Assembly (NCBI GenBank): GCA_016927095.1
Contig: JAFGNI010000217.1
Coordinates: 1 to 6,023 of the forward strand
DNA: 6,023 nt
From: Anaerolineae bacterium
GTDB taxonomy: Bacteria > Chloroflexota > Anaerolineae > B4-G1 > SLSP01
Direction of reading: 5' to 3'
Below the pieces are notes generated by a model, which ran no database searches, was not told where the DNA came from, and saw only the letters and a list, made by a program, of their open reading frames with translations. This document shows positions 1-5,295 of the stretch, one piece after another (position 1 is the first letter of the stretch; each line of letters starts with the position of its first letter). The position numbers and the translations under genes were made by a program.

Positions 1-366
1 AACGTGAGCCCTGCGCCGCTTCCCACCTACGATCCGTGGTTGTCGATCAGCGACAACCAGCCGAAAGTCGGGGGCGCCGTTATGGTGAGCGTGCACAATC
101 ATCCCGCTGACAGCTACGGGGTCTGGTGGTGCCCGGCTAACGCCCAGGCTGCACAGATCAAGCAGCAGGTTGCCACGGTGACTGTTCCAACCGGTGGAGA
201 TACAAGCGTGACGATATTCGTTCCCACAGGCGCCTCGGGCCTCTACCGCCTCGAGTCGCACACCACGGGTGGCTTTTGTGGCAATGCTGTCACCTACCAG
301 TGCAGCTCACCGCTTCTTGCGCCCAAGAGCGGCGTCTTCCTGCCGCTGGTATCACGGGGGCATTAG
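1..366 (+). CDS. C-terminal end of a probable secreted/surface beta-rich protein (5' partial)
   Basis: The reading frame is open from the left edge to TAG at 364-366. A GTG lies at base 4, but no upstream sequence is available to judge it, so I treat the gene as 5'-truncated; numbering below counts from that GTG. The visible 120 residues contain no enzyme motif. They alternate short hydrophobic strands and polar turns (LSISDNQPKVGGAVMVSV at 13-30, TSVTIFVPTGASGLYRLES at 68-85), as expected of an Ig-like or similar beta-sandwich on an exported protein. Cysteines at 43, 92 and 100 could form disulfides outside the cell. The last residues, VFLPLVSRGH, resemble the short [YF]LPLV-R tail that I recall near the C-terminus of many secreted Chloroflexota proteins; its role is not known to me. 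The stop overlaps the next start by one base (TAGTG), implying co-transcription with the Tad-type genes. Function is unrecognised; surface or adhesion-related is an inference from context. Confidence 0.65.
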   Translation, partial: NVSPAPLPTYDPWLSISDNQPKVGGAVMVSVHNHPADSYGVWWCPANAQAAQIKQQVATVTVPTGGDTSVTIFVPTGASGLYRLESHTTGGFCGNAVTYQCSSPLLAPKSGVFLPLVSRGH

Positions 367-992
367 TGGATCGGGATAGGAGATCAAGACGAAGCAGACG
401 GGCAATCTGGCTGCTGATGGTGGTGGGTGCCTTCGCACTCGCCTTGGTCATCAGGAGTGCGTTGGCCCGGTCATCGCCGCAGAGCAAGCTTCGTATGCCT
501 GCGTTGGGAGCAGGCCAGGCAGCCAAGGCAGCATACGCAACGATGACGCAATGGGCTTCAGGCTGGGCCTCGGACGCGGCGGTCGTCAATTGTACGACGT
601 CGTGCACCCGCAACGACGGCGGATCGGATGCGTGGCAGTTTCAGGTCCACAGCGCTGATCTGGGGCGCATCGCTGCGGCCCGCGTACAGGGTTCGGAGGT
701 CGTCGTGCTCCGGGAGAGCGCAGCGCTTTTCAAACAGCGCCCCCTGCCCCTTGACGCGTGGAAACTGGACAGCAGCCAAGCGGTCCAGGTGTGGTGGAAC
801 AACGGCGGTCAGACAGCCTGGAACCAACCCGACACTGAGGCCTTACACGTGCGCCTGGGGCTCAACACGGATAGTCGCCTGACGTGGCAGTTTACCGTAA
901 CCTACGGCGCAGATGACGCCCTGGGTTTCTGGGAGATATCTGCGCAAGATGGGGTGTTGCTCAGTCAGAACGCGGGAGTCGCCAATGAGTGA
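366..992 (+). CDS. Single-pass membrane protein with PepSY-like extracytoplasmic domain
   Basis: The start is taken as GTG 366, which overlaps the previous stop by one base and has GGGGG at 356-360 five bases upstream. The frame is open further up (ATG 276), but that would run through the upstream coding sequence. The 208-residue product begins with an arginine-rich cytoplasmic tail (residues 1-12), then one hydrophobic helix at about 14-29 (AIWLLMVVGAFALALVI), then about 178 residues predicted outside. The exterior part has a Cys pair (C76, C80). It also has strand-like segments AWQFQV (89-94), AWKLDSSQAVQVWWNNGG (131-148) and TWQFTVTYGADD (173-184), and ends with WEISAQDGVLLSQ (189-201). 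The order 'W-x-LDS-x-x-A...GG', then 'W-x-V', then 'I-x-A-x-x-G-x-[VL]-L' recalls PepSY-type domains, a distant similarity judged by eye. Its stop overlaps the TadE-like start by 8 bases, so translation is probably coupled. A role in assembly or regulation of the Tad-type apparatus is inferred from position only. Confidence 0.75.
   Translation: MDRDRRSRRSRRAIWLLMVVGAFALALVIRSALARSSPQSKLRMPALGAGQAAKAAYATMTQWASGWASDAAVVNCTTSCTRNDGGSDAWQFQVHSADLGRIAAARVQGSEVVVLRESAALFKQRPLPLDAWKLDSSQAVQVWWNNGGQTAWNQPDTEALHVRLGLNTDSRLTWQFTVTYGADDALGFWEISAQDGVLLSQNAGVANE
974..978 (+). promoter_or_regulatory. Ribosome binding site of the TadE-like gene
   Basis: GGGAG lies six bases before ATG 985, inside the 3' end of the preceding gene. 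It supports ATG 985 as the start rather than the in-frame ATG at 913, which would give a 24-residue N-terminal extension lying wholly within the upstream coding region. Confidence 0.6.
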
Positions 993-1668
993 CCTAGGAG
1001 AAGTGAGAAAGCGTCGGCGACGCTGCTGGGGTGACGGCCAGAGCATCGTCGAGTTCGCCCTGGTGCTGCCCCTGTTGCTGCTCTTCTTCATCGGCATGAC
1101 AGAGATCGGCTTTGCGATGTACAGCTACATCCGGGTGGCGGGCGCGAACCGCGAGGGCGCACGGATGGCGTCACGAGGTAGGTTCTCCGACGACACCGTC
1201 TTCCGGCAGGTTGTAGCTGCCGGCGGTCTCCGTGAAGTCGGCGGGGGCACGGAGCCGAACCTGCGGACCACGGGCCTCGATACCAACACCGGGATCATCA
1301 TCACCCACGTCGACATCACCGTTGAGACCGGGGACATCGACACACGCACCAGTGTGAGTGGGACGCTGACACTGATCGATGACGGCGAGCCGGAAACAAG
1401 ATGGATCTTGCCGGCTGACAGCAAGTTGAACCAGTTGACTCACGATGAGTGGCTGGCGCTCAAGGACAAGTGGACCTCGGTGTCTCGTGATATCGTCGAC
1501 TATCGTGACCAGGAGGAGTTCGAGGTGCTGGATGTGGAGACGTTCGTCATCGTTGAGACCTTCTACAGCCACGAGACCCTCACAGATTTCCTGCCTTTCT
1601 TGAACGAACGAATGCAGCTCTATTTTGAGTCCACGATGCGCGTCATGGAAGACTCGCGCCTCGACTGA
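985..1668 (+). CDS. TadE-family pseudopilin-like protein (Tad/Flp-type system)
   Basis: The product has 227 residues. A basic leader (KRRRRCW, 9-15) precedes GDGQSIVEFALVLPLL and a hydrophobic helix to about residue 45, followed by YIRVAGANREGARMASRG (48-65). This is the classic TadE-like N-terminus. In characterised Tad systems, TadE is a prepilin-like protein cut after a Gly by a dedicated prepilin peptidase. Here G18 followed by QSIVEF puts Glu23 at position +5 of the mature chain, the type IV pilin rule, so processing is plausible. The rest (66-227) is mostly acidic and beta-rich, with an aromatic/acidic stretch at about 165-195, and ends in YFESTMRVMED, similar to the C-terminal part of TadE relatives. 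It is somewhat longer than the shortest family members (often about 130-200 residues). TadE and TadF are hard to tell apart by eye, so no symbol is given. It overlaps the upstream gene by 8 bases and lies 32 bases before the TadG-like gene. Confidence 0.9.
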   Translation: MSDLGEVRKRRRRCWGDGQSIVEFALVLPLLLLFFIGMTEIGFAMYSYIRVAGANREGARMASRGRFSDDTVFRQVVAAGGLREVGGGTEPNLRTTGLDTNTGIIITHVDITVETGDIDTRTSVSGTLTLIDDGEPETRWILPADSKLNQLTHDEWLALKDKWTSVSRDIVDYRDQEEFEVLDVETFVIVETFYSHETLTDFLPFLNERMQLYFESTMRVMEDSRLD

Positions 1669-1689
1669 CGGACACACACCAGATCCTGC

Positions 1690-1694
1690 GAGGT
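1690..1694 (+). promoter_or_regulatory. Ribosome binding site of the TadG/VWA gene
   Basis: GAGGT lies six bases upstream of ATG 1701 in the 32-base gap after the TadE-like gene. This favours ATG 1701 over the in-frame ATG six codons later. Confidence 0.65.
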
Positions 1695-1700
1695 AAAGCT

Positions 1701-3908
1701 ATGACCGAAAGACACCGGATGGGCAAGCGAGGCACACCCAAGCGCGGGCAGAGCCTGGTCATCGTCGCCTTTGGCATCATCACGCTGGTGGCCTTTGTGG
1801 GGCTGGCGGTGGACCTCGGATTGGTCTACGTAGAACGTATCCGGGTGCGCCGGGCCGCCGACGCGGCTGCCCTTGCGGCAGCAGCCGATCTACCGCTGGA
1901 AGCTGCCGCGCATCTCCGTGCGCTCGCCTACCTTGAAGAGAACAACTACCCCTGCGGCCTCACATCGGACTTCTCCGGTGGCAGTTTCTCCTATGCCTGC
2001 AGCAACCCGGAGGCCCGGGTCGAGGTCAACCCGGGGTACGCCCAGCACTACACCACGGGTCCCAGTGCCGGTGAGGCGGCGCGCATCATCCACATCGATA
2101 CCATTTCCTACCGCGATGACGTGAACCAGTCAGACTCTGCCAACCTGATTGAGGTCGAGGTCACCTCCCGCGTTCCGCTCTACTTCATGCGCCTCATCGG
2201 GTTTGACTCTGTGCCGGTGATTGGACGCGCCGTGGGTGAGAACATCAACAACCTCGATGTCGTGTTGGTCTTTGACAAGTCAGGGTCGATGGAGTTCGAC
2301 ACGCTCTGCTATGGTTGTTGGACCGAGGAGACCGGGATGACCTACCCCGAAGGGGATCGCTGGCCTCTGCCGTGGTCTGATAGTGACAGCGATGGCAACC
2401 CGGACCATTGTGAAGGTGGCGGTGGGGACACCTGGACCTATAGCAGTAGGGAATACATCGTCATCGAAGCCGAGGAGTATTCCTATAACAGCGTGCCCTA
2501 CAACCGCGACCTGTACAACTATGGCATGAGCTATTGGGTCCTGCAGCGCAACGGAGGCAGCAACCGGAGTCAGCTCTCCGGAGAGAACGCCTATCTTGTC
2601 AACTCCAGCGGCGCGGGCGCCTATGGACGGGATTACAACGGCGCCTATATGTCGCACCACCCCTATCGCAGCCGCAATGTCAACAGCAGCTACCCCGGCA
2701 CAGACTGTAGGCTGAGCGACGTGGCCAATGGGGAGATGTGCAATCGCAGCACCGCATTGCTGAGCCTAGGAGGGCCCTTCCGCGCGCCGCGCCTGGACTA
2801 CGTCTTCACCGTTCCGGAGTCCCGGACTTGGTACTTCTACGCGCGAGGCATCGGCGGAGGATGGGGACAGAACATCATGTGGTCGGTGGACGGGGGATCC
2901 ATCTCTGACGTCGGAGGCTTCACCGCCGGAAGCACCGGCGAGTACAACGGGGCCGATCCTGGTCGATGGGATTGGGATCGCCTCGGCAGCCAGCTGCTCA
3001 ATGCTGGAGAACACACGCTTCACATCTGGGCCGGCGGTGCCGGATTTGACCTCGACCGCATCATCATCTCGACCAACAACCAGAGCAGCGGGGAGAACCT
3101 GCCGTCAGCAGTGCGCAATACCTGGACGCATCAGGACAACAACCGCACAGGGACCGCCTGTGATCCCTGTGATCCTCGCTTTGGTGGCAGCCCTGCCACC
3201 AACGGTCAGGGCGGACAACCCCCGTTCTGTCAGGTTACCGGCAATCCGACTGATCCTGTCAACCGCCGGTTCCTCGACGACATCTATGATGACGAACAAC
3301 CGATACGGGGTTCCGTCGAGGCCGCCAAGAACTTCATCGGCAAGCTAGACCCTGCCTACGATCAGATAGGATTCGTGCCCTACAGTGGTCGGGCTAACGA
3401 TAGCGACCGCGTCGAGCTACAATGTGTGCGTCGACTGGGAAGCGAGAACTGCACGTCACAGGTGATCACCAACACCGTAATCTCGGCCCTGGACAACACG
3501 CACGCTGACGGCAACACAAACATCGGCGAGGGGATCAAGGACGGCATCGAGGTCCTGAGCAACCTTCCAGGCCACTATGGCCGCCCCTCCGCGGCGCACA
3601 TCATGGTGTTGATGACGGACGGAGAGGCCAACCAGACTGCCGGGCTCGACACAAGCCAGTGCACGGCCAATCTGTGGCCGGGTGATTCGTCGCAGGCAAA
3701 GGACTGCGTGGTCTACTACGCCATGGTCGCCCGCAACAACGGTATCGTGGTCTACACCATCACCCTCGGTGAATCCGCCGACATCGAGCTGATGCAGTAC
3801 GTGGCTGAGCTGACAGGTGGGGTCCACCGCCACGCACCGCGCGTTGAGCAGCTCGGGCCCATCTTCGATGAGCTCTACCAACGCATCTTCCTGCGTCTCG
3901 TGGAGTAG
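1701..3908 (+). CDS. TadG-like protein: Tad N-terminal anchor plus split VWA domain with inserted CBM-like module
   Basis: The 735-residue product has four parts. (1) Residues 15-65 are a Tad/TadG-type N-terminus: GQSLVIVAFGIITL, a membrane helix to about 44, then RIRVRRAADAAALAAAADL. It lacks Glu at +5 after G16, so pilin-type cleavage is not expected. (2) Residues 66-183 are a beta-rich linker. (3) A von Willebrand A domain begins at NLDVVLVFDKSGSM, with MIDAS residues D192, S194 and S196. It resumes at about 533 (SVEAAKNFIGKLDPAYDQIGF) and contains T606 and D640 (VLMTDGEAN), so the metal site is complete; the domain runs to the C-terminus. (4) Between the DxSxS loop and the first VWA helix lie about 330 extra residues. 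These comprise a D227-x-D229-x-D231-G-x-x-D235 loop and a CBM6/CBM35-like region from about 251 (EYIVIEAEEY) to 458 (LDRIIIST), followed by a Cys/Gly/Pro-rich linker. TadG proteins are thought to anchor or organise the Tad pilus at the envelope. A VWA with an intact MIDAS suggests metal-dependent adhesion, and the insert may bind glycans (inference). Confidence 0.88.
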   Translation: MTERHRMGKRGTPKRGQSLVIVAFGIITLVAFVGLAVDLGLVYVERIRVRRAADAAALAAAADLPLEAAAHLRALAYLEENNYPCGLTSDFSGGSFSYACSNPEARVEVNPGYAQHYTTGPSAGEAARIIHIDTISYRDDVNQSDSANLIEVEVTSRVPLYFMRLIGFDSVPVIGRAVGENINNLDVVLVFDKSGSMEFDTLCYGCWTEETGMTYPEGDRWPLPWSDSDSDGNPDHCEGGGGDTWTYSSREYIVIEAEEYSYNSVPYNRDLYNYGMSYWVLQRNGGSNRSQLSGENAYLVNSSGAGAYGRDYNGAYMSHHPYRSRNVNSSYPGTDCRLSDVANGEMCNRSTALLSLGGPFRAPRLDYVFTVPESRTWYFYARGIGGGWGQNIMWSVDGGSISDVGGFTAGSTGEYNGADPGRWDWDRLGSQLLNAGEHTLHIWAGGAGFDLDRIIISTNNQSSGENLPSAVRNTWTHQDNNRTGTACDPCDPRFGGSPATNGQGGQPPFCQVTGNPTDPVNRRFLDDIYDDEQPIRGSVEAAKNFIGKLDPAYDQIGFVPYSGRANDSDRVELQCVRRLGSENCTSQVITNTVISALDNTHADGNTNIGEGIKDGIEVLSNLPGHYGRPSAAHIMVLMTDGEANQTAGLDTSQCTANLWPGDSSQAKDCVVYYAMVARNNGIVVYTITLGESADIELMQYVAELTGGVHRHAPRVEQLGPIFDELYQRIFLRLVE
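3157..3174 (+). repeat. Tandem 9-bp direct repeat inside the TadG/VWA gene
   Basis: CCTGTGATC occurs twice in immediate succession (3157-3165 and 3166-3174). In the reading frame it gives the doubled tripeptide CDPCDP at residues 487-492, in the linker between the CBM-like insert and the resumption of the VWA domain. It looks like a small in-frame slippage duplication that keeps two cysteines. Confidence 0.7.
3181..3202. repeat. 10-bp perfect inverted repeat within the TadG/VWA gene
   Basis: TTGGTGGCAG (3181-3190), a 2-base spacer CC, then CTGCCACCAA (3193-3202). As RNA it would fold as a 9-bp stem with a 4-base loop. It lies in the linker-coding part seven bases after the tandem repeat. No T-tract follows, so it is not a terminator. 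A role is unknown and it may be incidental. Confidence 0.6.
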
Positions 3909-3923
3909 GCAGAGCGGTCCAAG

Positions 3924-3967
3924 AGAACCAGCGCATGGTGCCCGACCATGCGCTGGTTCTGTGTTTT
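3924..3967 (+). terminator. Rho-independent terminator after the Tad-type operon
   Basis: A perfect inverted repeat, AGAACCAGCGCATGG (3924-3938) and CCATGCGCTGGTTCT (3946-3960), has a 7-base loop; T3939 and A3945 can add a sixteenth pair. It is followed by GTGTTTT. It starts 15 bases after the TAG of the VWA gene and lies in the 72-base gap between convergent genes. On the opposite strand the stem is followed by CTTGGACCGC with no T-run, so a strong terminator is supported only for the + strand. It may still stall transcription coming from the oxidoreductase side. Confidence 0.88.
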
Positions 3968-3980
3968 CAGACTCCTGGGG

Positions 3981-5225
3981 CTACAAACGCACCACGTGAC
4001 CAGTTCTGCGTGCCTCCTCAGCAGCGAAGACAAGCAGATGAGAGGCTAGCGTCTCGTCGGGTCCAGATAGGATGTGGCTCGGGTCCTGCTCGGCAACGGC
4101 CCGCACAAAGGCATCCATCAGCCCAAAGTCCCCTCCCCCGTGACCCGTGAGTACCGCGTCGGTATCCGCCTCGGTGTCGATGGTAATCGACGCATCTGTG
4201 AGGAAGTCATAGTGATGAATGTATCGACCGTCGCCCGTCAACTGACCCTGTGTCCCGAAGATCTCGGTCTTGCGGTGCGCCATCTTCGTAAAGGCCATCA
4301 TCGTGAACGTCGCGGTTCGGCCGCCGGCAAAGCGCATGCTGACAACCTGATGATCGACAACGTCGTTGTCACACTTGTAGACGCACCGGCCATAGGGCCC
4401 ATCACGCAGCGCTGACAGAATGCTGGCCTCCGTTGGATTCGGCGAGAGCACATCAACAGGCCAACCTCTGTGCCCGCGCCGCAGGACCTCCAGATAGATT
4501 CGCTTCGCCGAATAGGGACACGAGGGCTCCACAGCACAATCCAGGCAACGGTCGGCTGCACCTGGCGGGGCTTCCTCGGCGCGGAAATGCTTCAGCGTGC
4601 CAAAGGACGATACCATCTCGCACGGCGCGCCCATCACGTAGGCGATCCAGTCGATGTCGTGACACGCCTTGGTTAGCAGCATAGGCCCGGACTCCGCCTC
4701 ATTGCGCCAGTTGCCTCGCACAAAGGAGTGCGCCATATGCCAGAAACCCACCGGCTCCAGCCGCTCGATCCCCACTAGATCACCAATCGCGCCAGCCGCG
4801 ACCAACTCCTTGAGTCGCCGCGTGAAGTTGGTGTAGCGCAGCACATGGCAGACGCCCAAGAGAACGCCATTGCGCTTGACAGCTTCAACGATCTGACGGC
4901 ATCCTTCGGCATTGGGGGCCATCGGCTTCTCCAGCAGGATGTCGTAACCCAGGTCAGCGAAGGCGATAGCGGGTTCGACATGCATATGATCCTGCGTAGC
5001 AATGATCACGGCGTCAGCAAGACGCGGACGAGCTGCAGCTTCCCGCCAATCCACAAACACATGGTCTCGAACCACGTGGTGTTGGTCAACCAGATTCTGG
5101 CGATAGGTAGCACGCGGCTCGGCAACGCCGACGACCTTAGCGCGATCAGGATGAATCTCCGCGAATCCTGCATACGTGGAGCCGCGACTCCCGGCCCCGA
5201 CAACGAGCAGCGAGATAGGTGACAT
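3981..5225 (-). CDS. Gfo/Idh/MocA-family NAD(P)-dependent oxidoreductase
   Basis: The 414-residue product is full length for the family. The N-terminal Rossmann fold shows the dinucleotide motif GAGSRG (10-15) directly after the first strand, then ADAVIIATQDHMHVEPAIA (70-88) and the family signature LLEKPMA with E99-K100-P101. The substrate-side motif KACHDIDW (186-193) supplies H189 and D190, in the usual catalytic position for sugar and inositol dehydrogenases of this family. Residues 227-236 (CLDCAVEPSC) followed by PYSA, and C281/C285 in CVYKCDNDVVDH, form a cysteine cluster that I recall in one subset of these enzymes; whether it binds metal is unknown to me. No signal peptide is visible, so it is probably cytoplasmic. 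The start ATG 5225 is supported by GGAGG nine bases upstream. It lies 70 bases downstream of an MFS gene on the same strand, suggesting uptake and oxidation of a sugar-like compound. The exact substrate cannot be predicted. Confidence 0.92.
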   Translation of the reverse strand: MSPISLLVVGAGSRGSTYAGFAEIHPDRAKVVGVAEPRATYRQNLVDQHHVVRDHVFVDWREAAARPRLADAVIIATQDHMHVEPAIAFADLGYDILLEKPMAPNAEGCRQIVEAVKRNGVLLGVCHVLRYTNFTRRLKELVAAGAIGDLVGIERLEPVGFWHMAHSFVRGNWRNEAESGPMLLTKACHDIDWIAYVMGAPCEMVSSFGTLKHFRAEEAPPGAADRCLDCAVEPSCPYSAKRIYLEVLRRGHRGWPVDVLSPNPTEASILSALRDGPYGRCVYKCDNDVVDHQVVSMRFAGGRTATFTMMAFTKMAHRKTEIFGTQGQLTGDGRYIHHYDFLTDASITIDTEADTDAVLTGHGGGDFGLMDAFVRAVAEQDPSHILSGPDETLASHLLVFAAEEARRTGHVVRL

Positions 5226-5234
5226 GGCGATTTG

Positions 5235-5239
5235 CCTCC
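5235..5239 (-). promoter_or_regulatory. Ribosome binding site of the oxidoreductase gene
   Basis: On the - strand GGAGG sits nine bases before ATG 5225, a canonical Shine-Dalgarno that fixes the start. It is only three bases away from the proximal hairpin arm (5243-5249), so folding of that hairpin could affect access. Confidence 0.75.
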
Positions 5240-5242
5240 ATT

Positions 5243-5276
5243 ACGTGGTTAGTCTGACCACGTCCGAAAGACGTGG
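5243..5276 (-). promoter_or_regulatory. Alternating inverted repeats (possible operator or leader switch) between the MFS and oxidoreductase genes
   Basis: In + orientation the gap holds arm A ACGTGGT (5243-5249), arm B ACCACGTC (5257-5264) and arm C GACGTGG (5270-5276). A with B gives a 7-bp stem with a 7-base loop; B with C gives a 7-bp stem with a 5-base loop. Both are perfect and mutually exclusive because they share B. No T-run follows on the - strand, so neither is a standard terminator. The arrangement suits either a repeated operator for a dimeric repressor or an RNA switch near the ribosome binding site. Both readings are inference. Confidence 0.45.
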
Positions 5277-5295
5277 CAGCTCAGATACGGCGCTC

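Noticed and set aside
4..6. GTG at base 4 as the true start of the first gene
   Set aside because: Only three bases precede it, no ribosome binding site can be assessed, and the product would lack the signal peptide expected for this kind of protein. A start outside the window is more likely.
276..365. Extension of the second gene upstream to ATG 276
   Set aside because: It would lie wholly inside the coding end of the first gene and add a low-quality Cys/Arg-rich stretch. GTG 366, overlapping the previous stop, gives a clean basic tail plus membrane helix.
1171..1677. Open frame on the - strand opposite the TadE-like gene
   Set aside because: It has no ribosome binding site or domain, and the other strand is a convincing TadE-like protein with a proper start.
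2574..2585. 12-bp palindrome CTCTCCGGAGAG
   Set aside because: A 12-bp palindrome is expected about once in a window of this size, and it lies in coding sequence with no context.
3456..3881. Open frame on the - strand opposite the VWA C-terminal part
   Set aside because: The + strand here encodes the conserved second half of the VWA domain including T606 and D640. The reverse translation shows no recognisable motif.
5265..5295. Possible terminator of the MFS gene formed by the B-C hairpin
   Set aside because: The stem is only 7 bp and no T-run follows on the - strand, so it does not meet the pattern of an intrinsic terminator.
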